A stretch of 64,000 bases of DNA from assembly GCA_024641505.1 (NCBI GenBank), contig JAHECY010000004.1, positions 1 to 64,000 of the forward strand, in the 5' to 3' direction. The position numbers and the translations under genes were made by a program. The notes under the pieces are model-generated. The model worked only from the letters and a program-made list of their open reading frames with translations, ran no database searches and was not told the DNA's origin. Source of the stretch: Gammaproteobacteria bacterium (GTDB lineage Bacteria > Pseudomonadota > Gammaproteobacteria > SG8-11). Every line of letters starts with the position of its first letter. The first letter of the stretch is position 1. Of the stretch, positions 45,476-55,437 are shown one piece after another.

Positions 45476-46063
45476 GTGTGTAATTTTCTTACTAATGGAT
45501 TAAAGCGGCAAGTGGTTACCCCGATCATGTTTGGTGGTTTTCTACTGGCGGGAAACGCGTTGGCGGAGGAGCCGGGATTTACCGTGGTCAGAGTGCACAC
45601 AACGGTGGCGGAGGATGGCGTGAAAGTTTCGGCGCTGCTGAATTTCCAGTTTACGGATACAGTGGCGGAAGCCGTGCGCAACGGCATCCCGGTAACGCTG
45701 GAGGTGAAGGTGAAGGTGGAGCGGCCGGAAAAGTATTGGTGGCCGGAGGAAGTGTCGATGGTCCGCCAGCGCTATCAATTGCGCTACCATGCGTTGTCGC
45801 AACAGTATCTGGTGCGCAATCTCAATAATGGCGTACAAAACCATTTTGCCAATGTCAGACAGGCACTGGCCATGATCGGGCAGGTTGACGGTGTCACCTT
45901 GATGAAAGACGCGGATATTTCCGATCTCACCCAATATCGCTTGCTTGTTCGCACCCGGCTCGATATCGGTGCCCTGCCGGTGCCGTTGCGCCTGTGGGCT
46001 TACCTGGATCCCGGTTGGTATTTGAGCAGTGACTGGTTTGAGCAACCCTTAAACGGCAAATAA
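45476..46063 (+). CDS. DUF4390 exported protein
   Basis: A 195-aa protein with a probable signal peptide (ending NALA near 30). The beta-rich mature part with PVTLEVKVKVER, the YQLRYHAL..YLVRNLNNG segment and a W-rich end matches DUF4390, which is typically found between rsmB and ntrY. GTG 45476 has AGGCGG 6 nt upstream. Its stop is 2 nt before ntrY, so they are translationally linked. Confidence 0.82.
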   Translation: MCNFLTNGLKRQVVTPIMFGGFLLAGNALAEEPGFTVVRVHTTVAEDGVKVSALLNFQFTDTVAEAVRNGIPVTLEVKVKVERPEKYWWPEEVSMVRQRYQLRYHALSQQYLVRNLNNGVQNHFANVRQALAMIGQVDGVTLMKDADISDLTQYRLLVRTRLDIGALPVPLRLWAYLDPGWYLSSDWFEQPLNGK

Positions 46064-46065
46064 CA

Positions 46066-48270
46066 GTGGAAACCAAGCTGCGCACGTTCAAGTCTGATTA
46101 TCTGCCGGCGACGATTTTGTTCGTGCTGATGCTGGGATCGCTGGCGTTGATGAGTGACGCCACTCAGGACAATGTGCGATTTCACAAGCTTTATTCCACG
46201 CTGCTGGCCATCAATGTCCTGATTCTGATCCTGCTGCTCTGGTTGATCCTGGTCAATATGGTGAAACTGGTGCGCCAGCACCGACGCCGTATTGTCGGTT
46301 CACGCCTGGCCGCGCGTCTGGTGGTGGTGTTCGTGGTGCTCACGCTGGCGCCGGTTTCCGCGGTGTACTATTTCTCCATCCAGTTTTTGAGCCAGGGTAT
46401 CGACAAGTGGTTCGATGTACGCGTGGATCAAGCGTTGGACAATGCGCTGGACTTGAGCCGTTCCGCACTGGACTTGCGCATGCGCGAGTATAAAAGGGAT
46501 GTTGAGACGCTGGCGCGGAAGCTGATGGATGTGGAAGAGAACATGGTGGCTTTTACCTTGAGCGATTATCGAACGGACAGTGACGCCATCGAACTCACCT
46601 TGCTCACTTTGTCCGGCAAGTTCATCGCCTCTGACAGTGCGGATACCACGGCCATTATTCCCGATCGACCCGATGAAGCGATTATTATCGGCTTGCGCCG
46701 TGGTCGGTCCTATATCGGTCTGGACCCGATCGGTGAGCGGGGCCTGCATATCCGGGTGGTGGTGCCGGTGATCAGCTCCGACCCACGCCGCGATAAATAC
46801 ATGCTGCAGGCACTATATCCGGTGGAAGCGCGCCTCAATGATCTGGCGGCCAGCGTCCAGGAGGCATATGCTCACTACCAGGAGGTGGTGTTTCTCAGGG
46901 AGCCACTGAAGAACAGTTTCCTGCTCACCCTGTCATTGGTGCTGTTGTTGACCCTGCTGGCGGCGGTGTGGGCGGCGTTTATCTCTGCGCAACGCCTGGT
47001 GGCGCCGATCAGTGTATTGGCGTCGGGTACCCAAGCGGTGGCGCAGGGCGATTACACCATGCAATTGCCGTTGCCCGACAGCCGGGATGAAATACAGTCG
47101 CTGGTGCAATCCTTCAATGATATGACGCGCAAGATCGCTTATGCCCGGGATGCGGCTGATCACAGTCAGATGCAGGCGGAAAACGAACGCGCTTATTTGC
47201 AGGGCATATTGGAGAGTTTGACATCGGGGGTGCTCACGCTGGATCGTTTTCACGTGTTGCGCAAAATTAATCCCACCGCCACCCGGATTCTGGGCGCTGA
47301 TTTGAGTGAATTGCTGGATCGGCGCATGGAAGCCATGGCGGACAGCTTTCCGCACCTTGAGAACGTGGTAAACATGCTCAAGCCGCATCTGGCGGGTAAC
47401 TCCGAATGGCGTGAAGAAGTGAGCGTGCTGGGACCCGCCGGGCGTCAGGTGCTGATGTTCCGCGGCAAGGCGCTCACCGGCAGCGGCGGTGCGCAGACCG
47501 GCTATGTGGTGGTATTTGACGATGTCACCGCCCTGATCCAGGTGGAACGTGATGCCGCCTGGGGCGAGGTGGCGCGACGCATGGCCCATGAAATCAAGAA
47601 TCCGCTGACCCCGATTCAGTTGTCCGCGGAACGCTTGCGGCACAAATACTTGCCGGGGATGGAGCCGGAATATGCCGATCTCCTGGATCGGGCGACCTAT
47701 ACCATAATTCAGCAGGTGCAGGCGATGAAAGAGATGGTGAAGGTGTTTTCGGAATACGCGCGCATGCCGAAAATGAATTTGGTGCCGCTTGATCTCAATG
47801 GCTTGATCGATGAAGTGCTGGACTTGTACCGTGGTACGGATTTTGACGTGCAATTCAATTTGTCGCTGGATCATGATCTGCCGATAATCTCGGCTGACGG
47901 AGACCGCCTGCGGCAACTGTTGCACAATCTGATTCGTAATGCCCTGGATGCCACGCGTGTCGCCGAGCTTTCGGAAGTCACGTTGAAAACACGCTTGATC
48001 CAGGATGCGGTGCATGCGTTCGTTGAACTGCGCGTGGAAGATACGGGTACCGGCATCCCCGAACACATGATTCAGAACCTGTTCGAGCCTTATGTCACCA
48101 CGAAACCTAAAGGTTCGGGATTGGGCTTGGCGATCGTCAAAAAGATCGTCGAGGAACACGGCGGTCTGGTATGGGCGGAAAATCGGGTACATGACGGCGC
48201 CTGTATTGTTATAAGATTACCGGTACCGGATGTTGAAATTCAGGGACTGGCTGCGACGAGCCAGACGTAA
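46066..48270 (+). CDS. ntrY: NtrY-like membrane sensor histidine kinase
   Basis: A 734-aa inner-membrane histidine kinase. Two N-terminal helices and a third near 80-100, a periplasmic sensing part (about 115-275), another helix near 285-310, HAMP, PAS, and then HisKA with the phosphorylated His in MAHEIKNPLTPIQLS and HATPase (GTGIP...FEPYVTTK; GSGLGLAIVKK). GTG 46066 is the start. It pairs with the response regulator encoded 35 nt downstream; the signal may be nitrogen or redox state. Confidence 0.93.
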   Translation: METKLRTFKSDYLPATILFVLMLGSLALMSDATQDNVRFHKLYSTLLAINVLILILLLWLILVNMVKLVRQHRRRIVGSRLAARLVVVFVVLTLAPVSAVYYFSIQFLSQGIDKWFDVRVDQALDNALDLSRSALDLRMREYKRDVETLARKLMDVEENMVAFTLSDYRTDSDAIELTLLTLSGKFIASDSADTTAIIPDRPDEAIIIGLRRGRSYIGLDPIGERGLHIRVVVPVISSDPRRDKYMLQALYPVEARLNDLAASVQEAYAHYQEVVFLREPLKNSFLLTLSLVLLLTLLAAVWAAFISAQRLVAPISVLASGTQAVAQGDYTMQLPLPDSRDEIQSLVQSFNDMTRKIAYARDAADHSQMQAENERAYLQGILESLTSGVLTLDRFHVLRKINPTATRILGADLSELLDRRMEAMADSFPHLENVVNMLKPHLAGNSEWREEVSVLGPAGRQVLMFRGKALTGSGGAQTGYVVVFDDVTALIQVERDAAWGEVARRMAHEIKNPLTPIQLSAERLRHKYLPGMEPEYADLLDRATYTIIQQVQAMKEMVKVFSEYARMPKMNLVPLDLNGLIDEVLDLYRGTDFDVQFNLSLDHDLPIISADGDRLRQLLHNLIRNALDATRVAELSEVTLKTRLIQDAVHAFVELRVEDTGTGIPEHMIQNLFEPYVTTKPKGSGLGLAIVKKIVEEHGGLVWAENRVHDGACIVIRLPVPDVEIQGLAATSQT

Positions 48271-48305
48271 CTGCGGGCGAAGCTAACGATTGGGCGGGAT
48301 TGGTC

Positions 48306-49673
48306 ATGAAGCCATACATATTGGTAGTCGATGATGAGCCGGATATTCGCCATTTGGTGAAGGATATCCTGGAAGACGAGGGTTATGAAGTTTCGGTGGC
48401 GGAAAATGGCACCGCGGCCCGTTTGCAGTTGCAGGCCCGGACACCGGATCTGACGTTGCTGGATATTTGGATGCCGGATGTGGACGGCATTACCTTGCTG
48501 AAAGAATTCACCATGGCAGGACACAATACGCCTGTGGTCATGATCTCCGGACACGGCACGGTGGAAACCGCCGTCGAAGCGACACGTCTGGGGGCGTTTG
48601 ATTTTGTCGAAAAGCCCTTGTCCATGGGCAAATTGCTGACGACGGTGGAGCGCGCTATCGCCGAGATGCGCAAACCCAAGACCGAAGGCGTGACAGGTCC
48701 GGGCAAGGCAGTACCGGAACCGGTCGGTCACAGTGAGGTGATGCGCACCCTGCGCGCGCGTGCCGCGAAAGTGGCGGAACAGCGCAATACGGTACTGATC
48801 TACGGCGAGCCCGGTGCTGGTAAAAGCATGTTTGCGCGTTATATTCATGGTTTGAGCGATCAGGCAAGTGGCCCGTTTCTCACCGTCAATTTAGCCAGTC
48901 TTGAGACCGAACAAATTCATAAAGTGTTGTTTGGCAATGGCTTGGGGACGGCTGAGGCGTCGGAAAGCGCGTTCGTGCAGGCGCGCGGCGGTACCTTATT
49001 TATCAATAACGTCAGTGTCGCCGAATTGTCGGTGCAGACGCGGTTGGCTGAGATTCTGTCACAGGAAGAAAATGACATCTCGGTGCGCCATGCTGTCGGC
49101 ACGTTACCGCGTCTCATCGTCGCCACCTCGGAAGACGTGCGGCCACTGGTGGACGTGGGGCAATTTCGGCGCGATCTGTACTATAAGCTCAATGAAACTC
49201 CTTTGTGGATTCCCCCGCTGCGGGATCACCGTGAAGACGTGCCGGAGTTGCTCGGTTATTTCGTCGATCTGGCAATGGCCGAGAATCAATTGCCTTACCG
49301 GAAATTCAGTTTTGCCGCCCAGAACTGGCTGCGCAATTACAGTTGGCTGGGTAATGCGCTGGAAATGAAGAATCTGGTAAAGAGCCTGCTGGTGTTGGGT
49401 AATGAAGCGGACATAGAAGTTGATGAAGTTAAAGCGATTCTAGGTCATAATTTCGCTGTCGAACCGTCCGGCACGGGGGATGCGCAGCAGGATTTCGAGC
49501 TGCCGCTACGCGAAGCCCGCGAACGCTTCGAAAAAGCCTATCTGGAATTTCATTTGCGTGCCGCCAACGGTAACGTCGGAGTGGTAGCACGCAAAGCCGG
49601 TATGGAGCGTACGCATCTGTATCGTAAATTCCGTGCGCTCGGCATAGACCCTAAGAATATCCGTCACGACTGA
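48306..49673 (+). CDS. ntrX: NtrX-like response regulator with degenerate AAA+ domain
   Basis: A 455-aa response regulator. REC domain with Asp53 (LLDIWMPD), then a sigma-54 AAA+ domain: Walker A GEPGAGKS (167-174) is intact, but the GAFTGA loop region reads [14 protein letters not shown] (210-223) and Walker B reads GGTLFINN with Asn234-Asn235 in place of Asp-Glu. The C-terminal Fis-type helix-turn-helix ([20 protein letters not shown]) is intact. It is probably not an ATP-driven sigma-54 activator but may act as a repressor or a sigma-70 regulator. It is operonic with ntrY. Confidence 0.9.
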   Translation: MKPYILVVDDEPDIRHLVKDILEDEGYEVSVAENGTAARLQLQARTPDLTLLDIWMPDVDGITLLKEFTMAGHNTPVVMISGHGTVETAVEATRLGAFDFVEKPLSMGKLLTTVERAIAEMRKPKTEGVTGPGKAVPEPVGHSEVMRTLRARAAKVAEQRNTVLIYGEPGAGKSMFARYIHGLSDQASGPFLTVNLASLETEQIHKVLFGNGLGTAEASESAFVQARGGTLFINNVSVAELSVQTRLAEILSQEENDISVRHAVGTLPRLIVATSEDVRPLVDVGQFRRDLYYKLNETPLWIPPLRDHREDVPELLGYFVDLAMAENQLPYRKFSFAAQNWLRNYSWLGNALEMKNLVKSLLVLGNEADIEVDEVKAILGHNFAVEPSGTGDAQQDFELPLREARERFEKAYLEFHLRAANGNVGVVARKAGMERTHLYRKFRALGIDPKNIRHD

Positions 49674-49690
49674 CGCCGGCATTACCGGCG
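49674..49690 (+). other. hairpin between ntrX and trkA
   Basis: CGCCGG-catta-CCGGCG, a perfect 6-bp stem overlapping the end of ntrX, without a T-run. It may modulate readthrough into trkA, 36 nt downstream. Confidence 0.35.
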
Positions 49691-49726
49691 CCATCGGTTG
49701 ATGGCAACTGGTATGGACTGCACACA

Positions 49727-51100
49727 ATGAAAATAATAATCCTGGGCGCGGGTCAAGTGGGCGCCAGCGTTGCGGAGCATTTGGCCAGCGAAGCCAACGA
49801 TATTACGGTCGTCGATACCGACACCAAGCGGCTGCAGGATTTGCAGGACCGGCTCGATATTCGCACGGTTAGCGGTCATGCATCTTATCCTGCAGTGCTG
49901 CAAACCGCCGGTGCCGAGGACGCGGACATGATCATCGCCGTTACCAATAGCGATGAGATCAACATGGTCGCCTGCCAGATTTCCTATACCATCTTTCACA
50001 CGCCAACCAAGATCGCACGAGTGCGGGCGTTGGAGTATCTGGCGTTTCCCAGTCTGTTTGCCCAGGAAGTGTTTCCCGTGGACGTGTTGATCAGCCCGGA
50101 ACAGTTGATCACTGACTATATTCTGCGTCTGGTGGAAAACCCCGGGGCGTTACAGGTGCTGGATTTCGCCGATGGCAAAGTGCGCCTGGTTGGTGTCAAG
50201 GCTTACTATGGAGGTCCCCTGGTGGGGCAGGAGCTGCGCACCTTCAAGGACCATTTACCCGGTGTCGACACCCGCGTGGCGGCGATATTTCGCCGTGGCA
50301 AAGCCATCCTGCCGGAAGGCAATACCATCATTGAGGCGGATGACGAAGTATTTTTCCTGGCGGCCACCAAAGATATCCGAACCGTGATGAGCGAGCTGCG
50401 CCGTCTGGACAAGCCGTGCAAGCGCATCATGATCGCTGGCGGCGGCAATATCGGTGTGCGTCTGGCACGCACTTTGGAGCGTGCCTATCAGGTAAAGCTC
50501 ATCGATCACAATACGCTGCGCGCGGAAAATATTTCCCGTGAGCTGGACCGCACCATCGTACTGCACGGCGATGCGGCGGATGAGGACTTGCTTCTGGAGG
50601 AAGGTATCGAACATGCGGATGTGTTTTGCGCCGTCACCAATGATGATGAAGCCAATATACTCTCGGCGATGCTCGCCAAACGCATGGGGGCGCGCAAGGT
50701 CATGTCCTTGATCAATCGCGCCGCCTATGTAGACCTGGTGCAGAGCGGTATCATCGACGTCGCGATATCGCCGGAACAAATTACCATCGGCAGCCTGTTG
50801 GCGCATATCCGCCGGGGCGATGTCGCGGTGGTGCATTCCCTGCGGCGCGGTGCCGCTGAAGCCATTGAAGCGATTGCGCATGGCGACAAGAAATCTTCCA
50901 AGGTGGTCGGGCGTATGATCGAAGAGATCAAGTTGCCGCCTGGTACCACTATTGGCGCTATTGTGCGCGGTGAAGAGGTGTTGATCGCGCACCGCGAAAT
51001 CATGGTGGAAGCGGAAGACCATGTGATCATGTTTGTGGTGGATAAGAAACGCATTTCGGAAGTGGAGCGGCTATTTCAGGTGGGCGTGACTTTCATGTGA
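49727..51100 (+). CDS. trkA: Trk potassium uptake protein TrkA
   Basis: A 457-aa cytoplasmic regulatory subunit. Two tandem RCK units, each with a Rossmann NAD(H) site ([17 protein letters not shown] near 3, [16 protein letters not shown] near 232) and a TrkA-C domain, the full TrkA architecture. It gates the TrkH channel encoded 60 nt downstream. Confidence 0.95.
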   Translation: MKIIILGAGQVGASVAEHLASEANDITVVDTDTKRLQDLQDRLDIRTVSGHASYPAVLQTAGAEDADMIIAVTNSDEINMVACQISYTIFHTPTKIARVRALEYLAFPSLFAQEVFPVDVLISPEQLITDYILRLVENPGALQVLDFADGKVRLVGVKAYYGGPLVGQELRTFKDHLPGVDTRVAAIFRRGKAILPEGNTIIEADDEVFFLAATKDIRTVMSELRRLDKPCKRIMIAGGGNIGVRLARTLERAYQVKLIDHNTLRAENISRELDRTIVLHGDAADEDLLLEEGIEHADVFCAVTNDDEANILSAMLAKRMGARKVMSLINRAAYVDLVQSGIIDVAISPEQITIGSLLAHIRRGDVAVVHSLRRGAAEAIEAIAHGDKKSSKVVGRMIEEIKLPPGTTIGAIVRGEEVLIAHREIMVEAEDHVIMFVVDKKRISEVERLFQVGVTFM

Positions 51101-51160
51101 ACTCTTGCCCGATCCGGACGCGAACCGGCAGGCAATTTCCGTTAGGGATCGATAGCATTC

Positions 51161-52612
51161 ATGCGTTACATCGTGATTCAGAAGGTGTTGGGGTCGTTGC
51201 TGATGATGTTCAGTTTCACCATGCTCCCCCCGGCGTTGATATCGTTTATTTATGACGATCATACCGCGTACCCGTTTTTGAGCGCTTTTGCGCTCACCGT
51301 GGTGACCGGATTGGTGCTGTGGCTGCCGGTGAAGCACGTGCACCGGGAGTTGCGTTTGCGCGACGGTTTTGTGATTGTCGTGATGTTCTGGGTGGTGCTC
51401 GGCCTGTTTGGCGCCTTGCCGTTCATTCTGGCGGAATCGTTGCAGATCTCGGTCACCGACTCGGTTTTTGAATCGGTTTCCGGTCTTACCACGACCGGGG
51501 CCACTGTCATTACCGGGATCGATGGTTTGCCCGCGTCGATACTCTACTACCGCCAGCAACTGCAATGGTTGGGCGGCATGGGTATCATCGTGCTGGCGGT
51601 GGCCATCATGCCGATGCTGGGTATCGGTGGCATGCAGTTGTACCGGGCGGAAACGCCCGGGCCAATGAAGGATTCAAAGCTTACCCCGCGCATTACCGAG
51701 ACCGCAAAGGCGCTTTGGTACATCTACCTTGGACTCACCGTGGTGTGCGCGCTGAGCTATAAATTGGCGGGCATGAATTGGTTCGACGCGGTCGGTCACA
51801 GCTTTTCCACCGTGGCGATCGGCGGATTTTCAACGCATGACGCCAGCATCGGATATTTTCATAACGCGTTCATCGAAGTGGTGGCTGTGATCTTCATGTT
51901 CATATCCGGCGTTAATTTCGCGCTGCACTTCGTCGCCTGGCGTTCGCTGAGTCCGCGGCCATATTTACTGGATCCGGAGTTTCGCACCTACTTTTTGTTA
52001 CTGGCCGCGCTGGCGCTGATTTCCAGTACCTATCTGTATATTCAGGGGACGTTTGCGAGTGTCTGGTCGGCGTTGCATCATGGGATTTTTCAGGCGGTAT
52101 CGATCGGCACCACCACGGGGTTTACCACCGCGGACTACTATTCCTGGCCGGGATTCCTGCCGGTGTTGTTGTTGTTCGCCAGTTTTATCGGCGGTTGCGC
52201 CGGCTCCACCGGTGGTGGTATGAAAGTCATTCGGGTCTTGTTGTTGTACAAACAGGGGATACGGGAAATTCTGCGTTTGATCCACCCCAGCGCCCGGATT
52301 CCGGTCAAGGTGGGCAGTAAACCTTTGTCGGAGACGGTGATCAGCTCCGTATGGGGTTTCTTTTCCCTGTATGTGGCGTCGTTCGTGGTGATTTTGCTGC
52401 TGCTGATGGCCACCGGCCTGGATCAGATCACGGCTTTTTCCGCGGTTGCCGCCTGCATCAATAACCTGGGTCCGGGGCTTGGTGATGTCGGCGCCCATTA
52501 CGGCACGATCAATAGTATGTCCAAGTGGGTGCTGTGTCTGGCGATGCTCATGGGGCGTCTGGAGATTTTTACGATCCTGGTTATTATGTCTCCCGCATTT
52601 TGGCGCAAGTAG
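51161..52612 (+). CDS. trkH: Trk potassium uptake protein TrkH
   Basis: A 483-aa potassium-translocating subunit with about ten membrane helices and four pore loops (for example SGLTTTGATV, TTTGFTTADY and GCAGSTGGGMKVIR). The selectivity-filter glycines are kept. It works with TrkA. A methyltransferase gene begins 67 nt after it. Confidence 0.95.
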   Translation: MRYIVIQKVLGSLLMMFSFTMLPPALISFIYDDHTAYPFLSAFALTVVTGLVLWLPVKHVHRELRLRDGFVIVVMFWVVLGLFGALPFILAESLQISVTDSVFESVSGLTTTGATVITGIDGLPASILYYRQQLQWLGGMGIIVLAVAIMPMLGIGGMQLYRAETPGPMKDSKLTPRITETAKALWYIYLGLTVVCALSYKLAGMNWFDAVGHSFSTVAIGGFSTHDASIGYFHNAFIEVVAVIFMFISGVNFALHFVAWRSLSPRPYLLDPEFRTYFLLLAALALISSTYLYIQGTFASVWSALHHGIFQAVSIGTTTGFTTADYYSWPGFLPVLLLFASFIGGCAGSTGGGMKVIRVLLLYKQGIREILRLIHPSARIPVKVGSKPLSETVISSVWGFFSLYVASFVVILLLLMATGLDQITAFSAVAACINNLGPGLGDVGAHYGTINSMSKWVLCLAMLMGRLEIFTILVIMSPAFWRK

Positions 52613-52679
52613 CCCGTCATCCACCTGGTGCTTGATAGACCAGATCGCACAGGAATCCACTGCCTTGACTTCGTTGCCG

Positions 52680-53261
52680 ATGTCCGAAAAATGGGATCAA
52701 CGCTATCGACAGCAACTTGCCGATGGTTATCGTCCGGAGCCGGTGGCGGTGCTGACCGCCAATGCACACTGGTTGCCGCCGGCACCGGCAGCGGCGTTGG
52801 ACCTGGCTTGTGGCCTCGGTGCCAATGCGCAGTGGCTGGCGGCCCGGGGCTTTGCGGTGATGGCCACGGATATCTCACCGGTAGCGATCGCCCACTTGCA
52901 GGAGGTCGCCGCACGGCACTCGTACGCGATCACGGCGCAGGTGAGTGATGTTACGCAGTCGCCGCTTCCGGCGGCATCCTATCTGGTCATTGTGGTCAGC
53001 CAGTTTCTGGAGCGCGCGCTGTTTCCCCGGTTGTGCCACGCGCTGGCGCCGGGAGGCATGCTTTTCTACCAGACCTACACGCGGGAGCGGCCGACGTGTG
53101 CAACCGGCCCTGCCAATCCCGCGTATCTGCTGGCACCCAATGAATTGCTGCATTTGTGTTCTCCGCTGGTGGTGCGTTACTACCAGGAACCCGGCCTTGG
53201 CGTGCCGCACGGGTTTGTCTGTCCGGCGGGCTGCGCGCAAATCGTGGCCCAAAAGCCCTGA
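52680..53261 (+). CDS. SAM-dependent methyltransferase, TehB-like
   Basis: A 193-aa class I methyltransferase starting MSEKWDQRYR. Motif I is ALDLACGLGANAQWLA, motif II FAVMATDISP, motif IV YLVIVVSQFLE. Similar to TehB/thiopurine-type enzymes often found beside trk or rhodanese genes; the substrate is unknown. ATG 52680 is chosen from the family N-terminus. Its stop codon lies inside the strong palindrome that begins at 53256. Confidence 0.85.
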   Translation: MSEKWDQRYRQQLADGYRPEPVAVLTANAHWLPPAPAAALDLACGLGANAQWLAARGFAVMATDISPVAIAHLQEVAARHSYAITAQVSDVTQSPLPAASYLVIVVSQFLERALFPRLCHALAPGGMLFYQTYTRERPTCATGPANPAYLLAPNELLHLCSPLVVRYYQEPGLGVPHGFVCPAGCAQIVAQKP

Positions 53262-53297
53262 GTGATAGCGCACAGAGTTGTGTGATATCACTCAGGG
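53256..53297 (+). promoter_or_regulatory. 42-bp palindrome with two GTG-N6-CAC sites, candidate activator binding site
   Basis: CCCTGAGTGATA (53256-53267) and TATCACTCAGGG (53286-53297) are a perfect 12-bp inverted repeat whose arms continue inwards with most bases paired. Inside are two GTG-N6-CAC sites at 53262-53273 and 53280-53291, 18 bp apart. The centre lies about 109 bp before the predicted sigma-54 start at 53386, the usual distance of an enhancer site. It also overlaps the stop codon of the preceding gene, so a 3' hairpin is an alternative. Confidence 0.5.
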
Positions 53298-53359
53298 TAA
53301 TCTCTGCTCGTCCATCATCATTTCTCTCCAACTTAATGTAATTAAACAGTATTTTATGA

Positions 53360-53375
53360 TGGCCCGGGTCTTGCT
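53360..53375 (+). promoter_or_regulatory. sigma-54 (-24/-12) promoter
   Basis: TGGCCCG-ggtc-TTGCT compares with the consensus TGGCACG-N4-TTGCW with a single mismatch and exact GG-to-GC spacing. The transcription start should be near 53386, leaving about 88 nt of leader before the DUF4266 gene. The final gene of the cluster encodes a sigma-54 activator. Confidence 0.6.
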
Positions 53376-53473
53376 TAAAGCAGGAACTCGCGGTCTGACG
53401 GCGGCGTTTGCGGCTAGTTCAAGGGCAAGTGTTGACGGGGACCGCCTGGTGTTGATCGATAGGTTGAGAATTT

Positions 53474-53740
53474 ATGATCCAGAATGCCGAAGTTTCATGG
53501 CTGCGGCTGCCACGCCACCGGTGCCGCCATGCAGGCCGGGTATTGGTTGCGTTGCTGTTGGTCAGCGGACAAGGATGTGCGGGCATAGAGCCCTGGGAAC
53601 ATCAGTACCACGCGGACCCGATCATGCAACTGGTGGATGACGGTGAAGAACTGGCTTATCAGCAACATATGTTTCGAGCTCTGGCGCAGGGACTCACCGG
53701 CGCGCCCGTGGGGGGCGGTGGTTGCGGCTGTGAGCAGTGA
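53474..53740 (+). CDS. DUF4266 Cys-rich lipoprotein
   Basis: An 88-aa protein. The signal segment ends SGQGC (Cys35, likely lipidated), followed by GIEPWEHQYHADPIMQ, the VxPWE...LADPxM pattern of DUF4266, and a C-terminal Gly/Cys motif GGGGCGC (80-86). DUF4266 proteins are usually encoded next to DUF3570 proteins, as here with one gene between. The two terminal Cys could bind metal or flavin-like groups. It is the first gene after the sigma-54 promoter. Confidence 0.75.
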   Translation: MIQNAEVSWLRLPRHRCRHAGRVLVALLLVSGQGCAGIEPWEHQYHADPIMQLVDDGEELAYQQHMFRALAQGLTGAPVGGGGCGCEQ

Positions 53741-53823
53741 CGTCGCGGTTTTTTACGTCGATACACGCGCGCCGCGCCATGGGCAAATTTGATTGTTTCA
53801 ATTTGACGTTAACGGGAGTAGGT

Positions 53824-55374
53824 ATGCAGATGTGTGCACATACAAAGAAAGTGTTGTTAGCCATGTTGATGGCGACCACGCTAGCGGGTTGTAACAGCGG
53901 TTCCGGCAACAACGGAAGTGTTGCGGCCAAAATCGACGAGAATCCGGCCAAGTACTACGTGTTCGCGGTGGATCATGAGGGTTATGTCAACATTTATTCA
54001 GATGACGGCGGCCTCGGCATCGAGAAATCGTCGCAATCCTTTCAGCCCAAAAACAAGCAAGGCGGGGCATTGTCACTGGGTGAAATTCACTTCGTCAAGG
54101 GTAAAGCCGTGCTGGTGGTGCAAAACGGCTTCACCGATGATGCGGGTACCGCTATCGGTGGCGGTATTATCATAGTCGACGTCGCCACGCAGGCCTTGGA
54201 GTACATGATTCCCCTGCAATCAAGCAATGGTCTGGTCACGCGGCTCGTCCACAGCTATCTGGACCCGGACGGGCAGCATTTGTGGATCAATAACGACGGA
54301 CCGAACGGCAGTTCCGGTTTGACCGTGGAAGAAATCGCCATGGCGGATTCAGTGTTCCGGGTGAATGTGGATCATGAAGATACCATGGACCTGGATGCCG
54401 ACGGTTTGGGCGATGATATCTACATTGGCGCTTTCGTCGATGCCGATGCCGGCCACAACAATAATGCCAATGAAATCATCGTCGGTAACGGTCACAAGAA
54501 GAGTACCTTTACCGGTTCTGACGCCGGCGGCATGGCCATGAAATATTTCATGACCCACAATATGACCGATAAAACCGTATCCGTCATTGACAATGACCCC
54601 GCTGCCGCGAGCTTTCTGACGGTGGTGAAAACTATCAGTCTGGGCGACAGCGCGCCGCATGGCATGGATTTTTCGCATCACAGCGGCCATGTCTATACCG
54701 GGTTGGTAAGTGGCAGCAATGCGGTAAATATCATTGACGCCACCGATATGACTTTGCCGGCGGGCAATATCGCAGCGGGTACCGATGCCGGCCAGATTCC
54801 CGCCGGTGGTTACGTGCATACGCATGACGACTGGGTTTATACCGCGGGTTACAAAAATGGCGTGGGCTACCTGTCCGTGATTGATGCGGCTACCGACACC
54901 GTGTTGGAGGTTATTGATCTGGGAAATATTTCCTCAAGCAGCTTCAATATCAGCCACATGAGCATGACCCACGGCACCATGACCCATGAAATGCTCAAGG
55001 TGTATGTGCCGAGTCGCACTTCCGGTACTGCGGAGAATGATAAAATCGCGGTGGTTGAATTGGATATGACCACCGGCATGCGTAAAGCCGATGTGGCTGT
55101 GAAGCACATTCCCGTTGGCGCCGGCAGCGACCATCGTAACGGTAAGATTACCCCCGACGGTATGCATGCTTACTACCCTAACGGCGGTGATTGCGGCGTG
55201 GACCATGCAAGTCACGGTCCCAACTGCACCACGATATCAGTTATCAATACCATGACCGATGAAGTGATCGCCATTCTCAATACCGAAGGCCATGAGCCCG
55301 GCTCCATTGGGATTGTTGAGGCCACCGGTAATGAATCCATGACCGGTGATCCGGGTCACGAGCACATGCACTAG
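53824..55374 (+). CDS. Met/His-rich beta-propeller lipoprotein
   Basis: A 516-aa lipoprotein: GGGAG 5 nt before ATG 53824, lipobox LAGC (Cys23). The mature part has YVTN/YncE-like beta-propeller strands (VSVIDND, VNIIDATD, LSVIDAATDTVLEVI, ISVINTMTDEVIAIL). It is rich in His and Met, notably ISHMSMTHGTMTHEM (54946-54993), SHHSGH and a terminus GHEHMH, a composition typical of copper-binding periplasmic proteins. A calcium-like DLDADGLGDD also occurs. An intrinsic terminator follows. Confidence 0.78.
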   Translation: MQMCAHTKKVLLAMLMATTLAGCNSGSGNNGSVAAKIDENPAKYYVFAVDHEGYVNIYSDDGGLGIEKSSQSFQPKNKQGGALSLGEIHFVKGKAVLVVQNGFTDDAGTAIGGGIIIVDVATQALEYMIPLQSSNGLVTRLVHSYLDPDGQHLWINNDGPNGSSGLTVEEIAMADSVFRVNVDHEDTMDLDADGLGDDIYIGAFVDADAGHNNNANEIIVGNGHKKSTFTGSDAGGMAMKYFMTHNMTDKTVSVIDNDPAAASFLTVVKTISLGDSAPHGMDFSHHSGHVYTGLVSGSNAVNIIDATDMTLPAGNIAAGTDAGQIPAGGYVHTHDDWVYTAGYKNGVGYLSVIDAATDTVLEVIDLGNISSSSFNISHMSMTHGTMTHEMLKVYVPSRTSGTAENDKIAVVELDMTTGMRKADVAVKHIPVGAGSDHRNGKITPDGMHAYYPNGGDCGVDHASHGPNCTTISVINTMTDEVIAILNTEGHEPGSIGIVEATGNESMTGDPGHEHMH

Positions 55375-55395
55375 GTAACCTCCCGCCGGTGTTGT

Positions 55396-55437
55396 CGGGG
55401 CATGTCATTTGCCATGCCCCGGTAATGCCGGTTTTTT
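55396..55437 (+). terminator. Rho-independent terminator after the propeller gene
   Basis: CGGGGCATG (55396-55404) pairs with CATGCCCCG (55413-55421), a perfect 9-bp stem; a second short CCGG-taatg-CCGG stem leads into six T at 55432-55437. It should reduce, perhaps not abolish, transcription into the DUF3570 gene. Confidence 0.7.

Noticed and set aside
46933-48192. Long 419-codon frame on the minus strand
   Set aside because: Antisense shadow of ntrY, whose domain motifs are unambiguous.
53278-53640. 120-codon + strand frame
   Set aside because: Covers the sigma-54 promoter and the DUF4266 start in another frame; no family features.
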